A stretch of DNA of 14,270 nt, taken from Planctomycetota bacterium (lineage in GTDB: Bacteria; Planctomycetota; Brocadiia; JAJRTI01). A model generated the notes under the pieces. That model made no database searches, was not told where the DNA came from, and saw only the letters and a list, made by a program, of their open reading frames with translations. Where the stretch lies: contig JAJRTI010000358.1 in the NCBI GenBank assembly GCA_024278415.1, forward strand, positions 1-14,270, in the 5' to 3' direction. Shown here piece after piece: positions 1 through 6,600 of the stretch; positions within the stretch are counted from its first letter, which is position 1, and every line of letters begins with the position of its first letter. Position numbers and translations under genes: made by a program.

Positions 1-1129
1 AACGTGAGAGCGGGCACTCCGGGCCGGCGGCCTCGGCGCGGATGCAGACGCCAATGCCGGGCAGAAGCGACTCGCCCGGTACTTCCAGGGCCATGGCCTT
101 GGGGGGCGCGGCCGCGGCCTCGCGGCGCCGAAGCACAAAGCAGCCGCCGCGGCACTCGGCCGCCGCGTTGCATGGGAGCGACGTGCGCCCTCGGTCTGCG
201 CGGATGAGGCCGAACATGCGTTGCCAGGACTTCGCGTCCAGGTCCGCCTCCCCTAAGCCTAGCGCCCGCCACGCGCGGCGCAGCACGGGCTCCCATAGCG
301 ACGTGGGCTGTTCAGCCAGTGCCGCGGCGTCGAGTTCGATGCTATTGGCGTCGCGGCGGACGCACACGTCCGGCCAGACGGCCTCTGCCTGCGCGTCGAG
401 GCTTGCGGTCAGGTCCGCCGCCACCCGTGCAAGCCGCGCGATTGCGCCCCTGGCCTGGACGCCGTACTTCTCCTCGATCGCGGGCAGGACTTCGTGGCGC
501 AGCCAGTTGCGCTGGAACGTCGTGTCGGCATTGGTGGCGTCGACCCGATAGGATTGCCCGATGTCTGCGAGGTAGGCTTCGATCTCGGATCGCGGCACGT
601 CCAGCATGGGCCGCGCCACGGCGATCGGGCTGCCGGGCTCGATGGGCCGCACGCGGGGAATGCCGGCCAGCCCGCGGATGCCGGTGCCGCGCAGGACGCG
701 GTGCAGGACCGTCTCCGCGTTGTCGTCCGCGTGGTGCCCCAGCAAGACCACGGCCGCGCCCAGCGTCTCAGCCCACGAGCGGAAGCAAGCGTAGCGCGCG
801 CGGCGGCCGGCCGCCTCGATGCCGATGCTGTCCCGCTGAGCGATGTGCGCGACGTCACGGCGCTCGACATGGCAGGGCACGTCCAGTGCATGGCAAAGCG
901 ACTCGACAAACTGGGCGTCGCCGTCGCCCGCTTCGCCACGCAGCAGGTGGTTCACATGGACCCCATGGATCGCCCACTGTGTTCGAAGCGCTCGCCTGCC
1001 TGCGCAAAGGCCTCGGAGGAGTGCGACAGAGTCTGGGCCGCCCGACACGCCGACAACCATGCAAGCGTCCTCCGCGATGGCGAGCGTCTCATTGAGGAAC
1101 GCCGCGATCTTGGTCTCCAGCGGATGCAC
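1..1129 (-). CDS. tilS: tRNA(Ile)-lysidine synthase TilS (3' end beyond window)
   Basis: TilS joins lysine to C34 of the CAU-anticodon tRNA-Ile using ATP, so that it reads AUA; it is a cytosolic, normally essential enzyme. My translation of the minus strand gives 376 codons open to the left edge. The PP-loop motif SGGPDS is at residues 29-34, the TilS-specific HHADDNAET at 132-140, and RGTGIRGLAGIP follows at 147-158. A C-terminal stretch with LPGIGVCIRAE near the edge fits the substrate-binding domain. I chose the GTG at 1129 because AAAGGAGG lies 7 nt upstream (1137-1144) and it adds a normal N-terminal helix before the PP-loop; the in-frame ATG at 1060 would start only five residues before the SGG motif. 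The gene lies 216 bp downstream of the lipoprotein gene on the same strand. Only the stop codon and last residues are missing. Confidence 0.95.
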   Translation of the reverse strand, partial: MHPLETKIAAFLNETLAIAEDACMVVGVSGGPDSVALLRGLCAGRRALRTQWAIHGVHVNHLLRGEAGDGDAQFVESLCHALDVPCHVERRDVAHIAQRDSIGIEAAGRRARYACFRSWAETLGAAVVLLGHHADDNAETVLHRVLRGTGIRGLAGIPRVRPIEPGSPIAVARPMLDVPRSEIEAYLADIGQSYRVDATNADTTFQRNWLRHEVLPAIEEKYGVQARGAIARLARVAADLTASLDAQAEAVWPDVCVRRDANSIELDAAALAEQPTSLWEPVLRRAWRALGLGEADLDAKSWQRMFGLIRADRGRTSLPCNAAAECRGGCFVLRRREAAAAPPKAMALEVPGESLLPGIGVCIRAEAAGPECPLSR

Positions 1130-1136
1130 GTATACG

Positions 1137-1144
1137 CCTCCTTT
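1137..1144 (-). promoter_or_regulatory. Strong ribosome binding site of tilS
   Basis: On the minus strand this reads AAAGGAGG, 7 nt before the GTG at 1129. It decides the GTG start over the internal ATG at 1060. Confidence 0.75.
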
Positions 1145-1161
1145 CTGGGCAACCCCGATAT

Positions 1162-1180
1162 GCGGCGGCCGCGCCGCCGC
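1162..1180. repeat. GC-only hairpin in the lipoprotein-tilS gap
   Basis: GCGGCGGC and GCCGCCGC form a perfect 8-bp stem around a 3-nt loop. No T-run follows on the minus strand, so it is not a classical intrinsic terminator. It lies about 20 nt upstream of the tilS ribosome binding site and could affect leader folding. The rest of the 216-bp gap (1130-1345) shows no convincing gene or promoter. Confidence 0.35.
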
Positions 1181-1345
1181 CGGCCCAGCTCCGCGGCGCG
1201 GATGAGCGGGTGTTGCTGGCCCCGGTGGGGCGAGATCTTGCTCAGGAGGGCGCGCACGCTACGCGGGGCCAGCATGCAAGAGCATGCGCGCGGCGGAGCG
1301 GCCGAACTGTCGCGATCCGTCGGCGCTTGGATGCTTAGGTTGGCT

Positions 1346-2185
1346 TCACTGGGCCCGTGGGTCTCCTCCTTGCGGCCCTTGATCCTCTGCGGGCGGAGGA
1401 GGCTGGTCGGGCTCAGGTTCCCCGACGCGCCCCTCCCCTGCTGCGTCGTCCCCTTCTGGCCCCTCGCCAGGGACTTCCCCTACGCGATCTCCGCCCCCCT
1501 GTTCGTCATCGGGCCTCTCGGCTCCCTCTCCACCCTCTGCGTCTCCCTGCCCTTGATCTATCTCCTGTCCCTGGTCCCCGTTTTCTGCATCTCCGCGGTT
1601 CTCATCACCTTCGCCTTCGTTGCCCTTATCATCACCTTCTCCCTTATCGGCGTCCGCGTCTCCGCCCTTGTCATCTCCATCCTCAGCGTCCTCGTCTTGG
1701 CCCTTGTCGTCCTCAGCAGCACCTTCACCTTCGCCCGCGGCCTCTGCCTCGCCTGCCTCCCCGCCATCGGCTTCACCGGCCACGTCGCCTCCACCTTCTC
1801 CGCCGGCCTCAGCGGCGCCGCCTTCGCCAGTGCTTCCCTTGTCGCTCTCTCCCTCGGCCTCTCCGCCGCCCGCTTTGTCCTCCTCGGGGGCGTTGTTCAT
1901 ATCGGACGCGACCTCCTCGCCGCCACCGCCATCGCCACCGCCGACCTCATCTGGCGCGCCTCCGCCGCGGCGGCGACGGCCCCCTCCGCCGCCCCCCCCG
2001 CCCCCTCCGCCGCCGCCAATGCGCATCTCCTCCTGGCCCGATGTGTTGTCATCGTCCGTAAGCCCGCCGTTGTCTGTGCCGCCGCCGCAGCCGGACAACA
2101 CCACCGGGAACACTATGGCGCCAACAAGCATCAAGAGGCCAGCCAGGCCAAGCCACAAGCCAGTCGTATTGCTTCGAGTTCTCAT
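1346..2185 (-). CDS. Acidic, Gly/Glu/Asp-rich low-complexity lipoprotein
   Basis: A 279-residue protein of unknown function, predicted to be exported and lipid-anchored. Residues 1-33 form a lipoprotein signal: basic MRTR, a hydrophobic core, and the lipobox LSGC with Cys33 as the acylation site. The mature part is almost wholly Gly, Glu, Asp, Ala and Lys, with a run of 13 glycines at 57-69 followed by four arginines, and should be disordered and very acidic. The ATG at 2185 has GGAGGA 5 nt upstream; a longer in-frame start at 2263 would bury the signal peptide. A promoter candidate lies at 2287-2315. The very long frame on the opposite strand is a by-product of the GC-rich low-complexity codons. 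The signal peptide and start are well supported. Roles such as cation binding or a surface spacer are guesses. Confidence 0.75.
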   Translation of the reverse strand: MRTRSNTTGLWLGLAGLLMLVGAIVFPVVLSGCGGGTDNGGLTDDDNTSGQEEMRIGGGGGGGGGGGGGRRRRGGGAPDEVGGGDGGGGEEVASDMNNAPEEDKAGGGEAEGESDKGSTGEGGAAEAGGEGGGDVAGEADGGEAGEAEAAGEGEGAAEDDKGQDEDAEDGDDKGGDADADKGEGDDKGNEGEGDENRGDAENGDQGQEIDQGQGDAEGGEGAERPDDEQGGGDRVGEVPGEGPEGDDAAGEGRVGEPEPDQPPPPAEDQGPQGGDPRAQ

Positions 2186-2190
2186 CGCAG

Positions 2191-2196
2191 TCCTCC
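2191..2196 (-). promoter_or_regulatory. Ribosome binding site of the lipoprotein gene
   Basis: GGAGGA on the minus strand, 5 nt before the ATG at 2185. It selects this start over the upstream in-frame candidate at 2263. Confidence 0.65.
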
Positions 2197-2270
2197 GGCA
2201 CGAGTTCCCAAGACATTGCGCACGACGGCCGGGCCAACGAGCCCTCCATTCGAGGCAACGCATTGTTGTT

Positions 2271-2286
2271 GTGCTTCTGTGCTTCT
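2271..2286. repeat. Tandem 8-bp repeat (GTGCTTCT x2)
   Basis: Two exact adjacent copies of GTGCTTCT, abutting the -10 hexamer of the minus-strand promoter and therefore covering its expected transcription start. It may be chance or a slippage product. Confidence 0.5.
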
Positions 2287-2315
2287 AGGTTACCCCTGGC
2301 CCGCGTGCGTGTCAA
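2287..2315 (-). promoter_or_regulatory. Sigma-70-type promoter for the lipoprotein gene
   Basis: On the minus strand there is a perfect -35 TTGACA (2315-2310), a 17-bp spacer and a weaker -10 TAACCT (2292-2287), which keeps the key T, A and final T. The predicted start is near 2280, giving a leader of about 95 nt before the ATG at 2185. Confidence 0.5.
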
Positions 2316-2352
2316 TAGCGGATTCGCCCGGCTACGTCCCCGAACGCCCTTC

Positions 2353-2382
2353 TTGACCCCCTTGCGATCGCGTTGCTATAAT
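2353..2382 (+). promoter_or_regulatory. Sigma-70-type promoter for the pilT pair
   Basis: TTGACC (2353-2358) and a perfect TATAAT (2377-2382) are separated by 18 bp. Transcription would start near 2389, about 85 nt before the ATG at 2475. It stands back to back with the lipoprotein promoter, making 2287-2382 a divergent control region. Confidence 0.65.
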
Positions 2383-2474
2383 CGTTTTTCTTACGGCCCG
2401 CCGTGAGGGGCGACGGCTACGGCGGCCCCCCCTCCCGCTGCCCACAACGACGACCGGCAAGGAGCCCGTGCGCT

Positions 2475-3755
2475 ATGGCAGAGATCGACAAATTTCTGGA
2501 AATGGCCGCCAATCTGGGCGCGTCCGACATCCACATTGCGGCCGGCGCCCCCCCCATTATCCGGCACCACGGCACCCTCAAGAAGGGCAAGTTCCGCGCG
2601 CTCGAGGCCGAGGACACGGAGCGACTCATCATGGAGATCCTCACCGAAGAACAGAAGAAGATCTTCGAGGAGGAGTGGGAACTGGACTTCTCGTACGAGT
2701 TGCCCAACGTGGGCCGGTACCGCACGAACGTCTTCAGGCAGCGCCGGGGCCTGGACGCCGCGTTCCGGCTCGTGCCGGAGTCGCCGCCTACGCTCGACGA
2801 GTTGGGGTTCCCCGCCTCCATCCAGAAGCTGCTCAGCTACCGGCAGGGGCTCATCCTGGTCACCGGCAAGGCCGGCAGCGGCAAGACGACCACGCTCGCC
2901 GCGATGATCAACCACCTGAACCTGACCCGCCGCGAGCACATCATCACGGTGGAAGACCCCATCGAGGTCGAGCACTCGCCCAAGAAGTCGCACGTGGTGC
3001 AGCGCGAGGTGGGCACGCACACCGAGTCGTTTGCCACGGCCCTGCGCGCGGCCTTGCGTGAGGATCCGGACATCATCATGGTTGGAGAAATGCGCGACTT
3101 GGAGACCATTCAGCTCGCCATTACCGCGGCCGAGACCGGCCACCTCGTGCTGGCGACGCTCCACACCACCAGCGCCGCGCGCACGATTGACCGCATGCTC
3201 GACGTGTTTCCGCCGGCGCAGCAGCCGCAGATTCGCGCCATGGTCGCGGAGTCGTTGCGCGGGGTTATCACCCAGCAGCTCTTGCCCACCGCGGACGGCA
3301 AGGGCCGTATCCTCGGGTTGGAAGTGCTCGTGGCCACCCCGGCGGTGTCGAACCTGATCCGAGACGGCAAGACGTTCCAAGTGCCCCAGTCCATGCAGAC
3401 CGGCTCGCGGCTGGGCATGCAACTCATGGACGACCACCTGCTCCAACTCGTGGACCAGTGCAAGATCACGCACGAGACCGCGATCGCCCGGTGCAGCGAC
3501 CCCACCAAGTTCCCCACGCTCGAAGAACTGCGCGCGGACATGCTCAACTTCTACGAGTTCCGCGCGATGGAGCCCAAAGAGCAGTGGAAGGCGCTCTTGG
3601 GCCAGCGCTGTTTTGATTACGACAAGAAGACGAAACAGGCAACGATCCACCGCAACCTTATCCCGTTCGTCTTCTACATCCCCCAGGGCCAGTGCCCCGT
3701 GCAGGAGATCTACGAGTTTATCCAAAACCTCCTGGCCAACGCCGACCAGGAGTAG
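2475..3755 (+). CDS. pilT: PilT-family twitching motility ATPase with C-terminal extension
   Basis: PilT-type hexameric ATPases sit at the inner-membrane base of type IV pili and drive retraction. This 426-residue copy has the N-terminal SDIHIAAG stretch, Walker A GKAGSGKT (131-138), Asp box ITVEDPIE (157-164), Walker B IIMVGEMRD (200-208), His box TLHTTSA (228-234) and the PilT-type helix SNLIRDGK (302-309). Two points are odd. Walker A has Lys-Ala where PilT usually has Pro-Thr or Gln-Thr, though the catalytic GSGKT is intact. The protein also continues about 65 residues past the usual end (roughly 362-426). The ATG at 2475 has AAGGAG upstream and the family's normal N-terminus; a GTG at 2403 would add a non-homologous leader. 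A second pilT follows 82 bp later, probably co-transcribed. No other pilus gene is in the window. Confidence 0.93.
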   Translation: MAEIDKFLEMAANLGASDIHIAAGAPPIIRHHGTLKKGKFRALEAEDTERLIMEILTEEQKKIFEEEWELDFSYELPNVGRYRTNVFRQRRGLDAAFRLVPESPPTLDELGFPASIQKLLSYRQGLILVTGKAGSGKTTTLAAMINHLNLTRREHIITVEDPIEVEHSPKKSHVVQREVGTHTESFATALRAALREDPDIIMVGEMRDLETIQLAITAAETGHLVLATLHTTSAARTIDRMLDVFPPAQQPQIRAMVAESLRGVITQQLLPTADGKGRILGLEVLVATPAVSNLIRDGKTFQVPQSMQTGSRLGMQLMDDHLLQLVDQCKITHETAIARCSDPTKFPTLEELRADMLNFYEFRAMEPKEQWKALLGQRCFDYDKKTKQATIHRNLIPFVFYIPQGQCPVQEIYEFIQNLLANADQE

Positions 3756-3757
3756 AG

Positions 3758-3771
3758 CCGGCGCCGGGGAC
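3758..3771. repeat. 14-bp repeat with perfect palindrome, copy 1
   Basis: CCGGCGCCGGGGAC begins 2 nt after the first pilT stop codon. Its first 10 bp are a perfect palindrome. An identical copy follows the second pilT stop. Confidence 0.6.
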
Positions 3772-3837
3772 ATGAACCAAGGACGCGCCGCGTCCGACTG
3801 CGTGCCCCCAGACCTCTGCACGACGGAGAATCGAACG

Positions 3838-4947
3838 ATGGCGAAGATCGATCCCCTCATGATCCAGATGCGCAAGATCGAGGCGTCGGACCTCCACTTG
3901 GCCGTCGGTTCGCCGCCCAAGTATCGCATCAAAGGCGACATCACCCCGACCAAGTTGCCGCCGCTCACAGCCGAATCCCTCGAAGAACTCCTCAAAGAGA
4001 TCTGCGTCGACTGGCAGTGGAAGGAGTTCGTAGAGACTGGGGACATGGACTTCTCCTACGGCATCCCTGGTGAAGCCCGGTTCCGCTGCAACTACTTCAA
4101 GCAGCGCCACGGCATCGCCGCAGTCTTCCGCATCATCCCGGAGAAGATCGAGACGCTCGAGGATTTGAAGGCCCCCGATGTGCTCCGGCGCTTCTGCCAC
4201 CGTGAGTATGGGCTCATCCTCGTCACCGGGCCTACTGGCAGCGGCAAATCCACGACGCTCGCGGCCATGATCAACTACATCAACGATAACTTCTCCAAGC
4301 ACATCCTCACCATCGAAGACCCCATCGAGTTTGTGCACGAGAACAAGAAATCGCTCATCAGCCAGCGCGAGGTGTTCAACCAAACGCACTCGTTCGCCCG
4401 CGCGCTCAAGTCGGCCATGCGCGAGGACCCCAACATCGTGCTCGTGGGCGAAATGCGCGACCTGGAGACCATTTCACTCGCGCTCACGTGCGCCGAGACC
4501 GGCGTGCTCGTGTTTGGCACGCTCCACACGAACAGCGCGGCCAAGACCGTGGACCGCATCATCGACGTGTTCCCGGCAGAGCAGCAGGCCCAAGTGCGCA
4601 CGATGCTCGCCGGCTCGCTGGCCGGCATTATCAGCCAGCAGCTCCTGCGCACGGTCGACCGCGGAGGCCGCGGCCGTGTCGCCGCGCACGAGGTGCTCGT
4701 CGGGTGCCCCGCACTGTCCAACTACGTGCGCACCGGCCAGATCAGCAAGATCGAGAGCGTCATTCAGTCCGGCGGCGCCTTGGGGATGCAGACCATGGAT
4801 TCCTGTGTGCGTGAGTTGTTCGAGCAAGGCATCATTGACGGGCAGGAGGCGTACATGAAGTCGTTCGACAAGAAGCCCTACGAGAAGTTCTTCGAGAAGA
4901 TGATGGAGCAGACCATGTCGGAGGGGGCGGAGGAGGCGGCCGAGTAG
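3838..4947 (+). CDS. pilT: PilT-family twitching motility ATPase, second copy
   Basis: A 369-residue PilT of normal family length. It has SDLHLAVG near the N-terminus, a canonical Walker A GPTGSGKS (131-138), Asp box LTIEDPIE (157-164), Walker B IVLVGEMRD (200-208) and His box TLHTNSA (228-234). The helix corresponding to AIRNLIRE of classical PilT is diverged (SNYVRTGQ at 304-311). The tail is helical and acidic. The ATG at 3838 has GGAGA 8 nt upstream and gives the family start MAKIDPLM; an in-frame ATG at 3772 is possible but adds an unrelated 22-residue leader. Core spacing is identical to the upstream gene, so the two arose by duplication. A PilT/PilU-like pair of retraction motors is plausible, but I cannot say which one plays the PilU role. 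Confidence 0.95.
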   Translation: MAKIDPLMIQMRKIEASDLHLAVGSPPKYRIKGDITPTKLPPLTAESLEELLKEICVDWQWKEFVETGDMDFSYGIPGEARFRCNYFKQRHGIAAVFRIIPEKIETLEDLKAPDVLRRFCHREYGLILVTGPTGSGKSTTLAAMINYINDNFSKHILTIEDPIEFVHENKKSLISQREVFNQTHSFARALKSAMREDPNIVLVGEMRDLETISLALTCAETGVLVFGTLHTNSAAKTVDRIIDVFPAEQQAQVRTMLAGSLAGIISQQLLRTVDRGGRGRVAAHEVLVGCPALSNYVRTGQISKIESVIQSGGALGMQTMDSCVRELFEQGIIDGQEAYMKSFDKKPYEKFFEKMMEQTMSEGAEEAAE

Positions 4948-4950
4948 GGA

Positions 4951-4964
4951 CCGGCGCCGGGGAC
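4951..4964. repeat. 14-bp repeat with perfect palindrome, copy 2
   Basis: Exact copy of CCGGCGCCGGGGAC, starting 3 nt after the stop of the second pilT gene. Confidence 0.6.
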
Positions 4965-4973
4965 GCGATGCGC

Positions 4974-5000
4974 CTGCCGCGCCGTGCGCGGCGCCGGCAG
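4974..5000. terminator. Strong GC hairpin after the second pilT
   Basis: An 11-bp stem with one bulged base around a TGCG loop lies 26 nt past the pilT stop. There is no T-run, so it is at most a U-less terminator or 3'-end stabiliser. It is the first of several hairpins in the 233-bp gap between convergent genes (4948-5180). Confidence 0.4.
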
Positions 5001-5055
5001 GGAAACCGCCGCAGGCGGATCGCAACGTCCCCAGACAGGGCACGCGCAGACTAAG

Positions 5056-5070
5056 GCGGGCTTCGCCCGC
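5056..5070. repeat. Hairpin GCGGGC-TTC-GCCCGC
   Basis: A perfect 6-bp stem with a 3-nt loop, followed by AACCC. A hairpin of the same form (GCGAGC-GAA-GCTCGC followed by AACCC) occurs at the right edge of the window, so this may belong to a second repeat family. Confidence 0.45.
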
Positions 5071-5076
5071 AACCCG

Positions 5077-5100
5077 GGAGCGGAACGCCTTAGCGTTCCG
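5077..5100 (+). repeat. REP-like palindromic element, copy 1
   Basis: The 24-nt unit has the head GGAG and then a perfect 8-bp stem, CGGAACGC with GCGTTCCG, around CTTA. The copy at 8665-8688 is identical in 22 of 24 positions, the differences being in the loop. It is paired with an inverted copy 5 nt downstream. Confidence 0.65.
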
Positions 5101-5105
5101 ACAGA

Positions 5106-5132
5106 CGGTCCCGATGCCTCGGGATCCGCTCC
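5106..5132 (-). repeat. REP-like palindromic element, inverted partner of copy 1
   Basis: Read on the minus strand it keeps the head GGAGCGGA and the tail CCG of the family. The stem has different bases (TCCCGA with TCGGGA, loop GGCA), so the fold is kept while its sequence diverges. Confidence 0.45.
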
Positions 5133-5180
5133 ACGTGAGCAACATCTTGTTTTTCGTCGCGGTTACGAATGCTTAAGGCA

Positions 5181-6374
5181 CTAATGCCGGCTGCCCAGCT
5201 TGCGCGAGTAGTCTTTGAGGAACTCGTCGGCCTCGGGCCGGCGCTCGAAACAGTTCTCATCCCGGCGGAATGCGGCCGTGTGGGTCATGCGCCGGCGGTT
5301 GCGCACCTTTACCCCGTGCTTCTTGTGCAGCAATTCGTGGAACATGATGTAGTCCACGACGAACTTGGGCACATCGGGCCGGTCCAGCGCCGCCGACAGC
5401 AGTACCGTATCCGTGGCGAACACGTAGTGGCCGAACGAACGGTACGACACGGAGCGGTACCAGGCGAGCTTGGGTCGGTCCATCGCGCCACCGAAGTACT
5501 GGCGGTTGACGCGGCTAAAGACGTGGCCCAGATGGTAGACCGCGCCGGCTTCCCGCAACGGCTCCTCGCCAGTGGCGAGCGCCAGCTCGGCCATGACGTC
5601 GCTTGCGGCTTCGGACGACTGGAATGCGTCGATGATCCGAGCCGCCCCCGGGCCGCCCCGGCGAAGCGCGGACTGCGCGATGGCCTCCAACACGTCGTCG
5701 TCCGCCCAAAGGAACGCCTCGTTCAAGCGCAGGTGCATGTAGCGGCCCCGCTGCTCGCGCTGCCAGATGTTGGCGAAGTTCGTGAACTCGATGAAGAGCG
5801 TCGAGCACTTCGGGTCGTGCCGTCTGACGATGGCCGCCATGCGGCGCACCGCGTCCACTTGGGCCGCCAAGTTGTCGTTCTGCGACAGGAACTTGAGCAG
5901 CGCGTACGCGTTGCGCGAGGGCTTGGGCAGTGCGGCTGGAGTGGCGCCCGCGCGGCGACAGATGGCCTCGGCCGCGGCGGTCTGTTCGTTGACGCGCCGG
6001 CTGAGATGGGCCAAGCCGTCCCGGCGCCATCGCCCTTCGGCGAGTTCCCACATGCGCTGCTGGCAGTCCCGCACGGCCTTCACCAGGTTGCGCACTCGCG
6101 GCGTGGGCGCACGCGCCGTGGCGGCTTCGATCGTCGCGACTTGGCTGAAGTCGATGCCCTTGAGATAGCGGTACGCGTTGCGCGACGGCCCCGGCAGCGA
6201 CTGCGGCCGGCCCCCCGCCTCGCGGCAAATGGCCTCGGTCTGCTCGATCGCCTGCGCCACTTCGCGCTGCAACTCGGCCAACTGGCGGGGAGTCACGCCG
6301 TGGTGGAACCGCTCCTGCACGCGGTTGAGCAGCCGCACGAGACCTTGGATTCGCACTTGCCTTTTTCGTGCCAC
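5181..6374 (-). CDS. SprT-like zinc metalloprotease with duplicated N-terminal module
   Basis: A 397-residue protein with a C-terminal SprT/YgjP-like metalloprotease domain. VNRQYFGG is near residue 299, the zinc motif HELLH is at 346-350 with Glu347 catalytic, and a likely third ligand is His365 in MTHTAAF. No C-terminal zinc ribbon is present, unlike classical SprT. The N-terminal half holds two copies of one module 89 residues apart (47-72 and 136-161), sharing EAICR..AG and LPxPSRNAYxxLK, with 18 of 26 residues identical. I do not recognise this module. The start is GTG at 6374: a stop codon lies two codons upstream, so it cannot be longer. No clear Shine-Dalgarno is seen, and a GTG six codons in is an alternative. 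It is convergent with pilT and divergent from the Spo0M-like gene. SprT-type proteases elsewhere act on DNA-protein crosslinks; the role here is open. Confidence 0.85.
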   Translation of the reverse strand: MARKRQVRIQGLVRLLNRVQERFHHGVTPRQLAELQREVAQAIEQTEAICREAGGRPQSLPGPSRNAYRYLKGIDFSQVATIEAATARAPTPRVRNLVKAVRDCQQRMWELAEGRWRRDGLAHLSRRVNEQTAAAEAICRRAGATPAALPKPSRNAYALLKFLSQNDNLAAQVDAVRRMAAIVRRHDPKCSTLFIEFTNFANIWQREQRGRYMHLRLNEAFLWADDDVLEAIAQSALRRGGPGAARIIDAFQSSEAASDVMAELALATGEEPLREAGAVYHLGHVFSRVNRQYFGGAMDRPKLAWYRSVSYRSFGHYVFATDTVLLSAALDRPDVPKFVVDYIMFHELLHKKHGVKVRNRRRMTHTAAFRRDENCFERRPEADEFLKDYSRKLGSRH

Positions 6375-6429
6375 GTCGGTTCAATGGGCGCAGGACGCGC
6401 CCGTGGTTAGTCAGAGCCTGTCATCTTCG

Positions 6430-6512
6430 TCGTGATCTTGGTCGTCATCATAATCGCACGTCTGGACAACAAACCGTCGGCGCTTCGACGATGATTACGA
6501 TCAAGATGAGGA
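6430..6512. repeat. Imperfect inverted repeat in divergent spacer
   Basis: Arms 6430-6450 and 6492-6512 match at 17 of 21 positions when one is reverse-complemented, with a 41-nt gap. Both arms have GA-rich codon-like sequence that would read Asp/Gln/Tyr-rich peptides outward. The element lies between the divergent starts at 6374 and 6601, where control sites for both genes would be expected. Confidence 0.5.
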
Positions 6513-6600
6513 TTCAGGCATTGCATCTTTGGCGGCGACCGCAGGCCGCGTTAAGTCAGTCGCGCCAGACGCGAGCACGGCCCTTCTTCGGAGCAACCCA

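Noticed and set aside
1130..1275. Small basic ORF on the minus strand between the lipoprotein and tilS
   Set aside because: It overlaps tilS in another frame, is Arg-rich as expected for random GC-rich DNA, and has no convincing ribosome binding site.
494..2356. 620-codon open frame on the plus strand opposite tilS and the lipoprotein gene
   Set aside because: It spans two minus-strand genes with clear motifs (PP-loop, lipobox) and ribosome binding sites. Its translation is an Ala/Ser/Arg/Leu-rich mirror with no recognisable domain.
2391..4046. 551-codon minus-strand frame under the pilT genes
   Set aside because: Antisense to two unmistakable PilT proteins; its sequence is the usual antiparallel image of GC-rich codons.
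6529..6600. TTG start 24 codons upstream for the Spo0M-like gene
   Set aside because: No ribosome binding site. The ATG at 6601 has GGAG at proper spacing and begins exactly at the family's conserved N-terminus.
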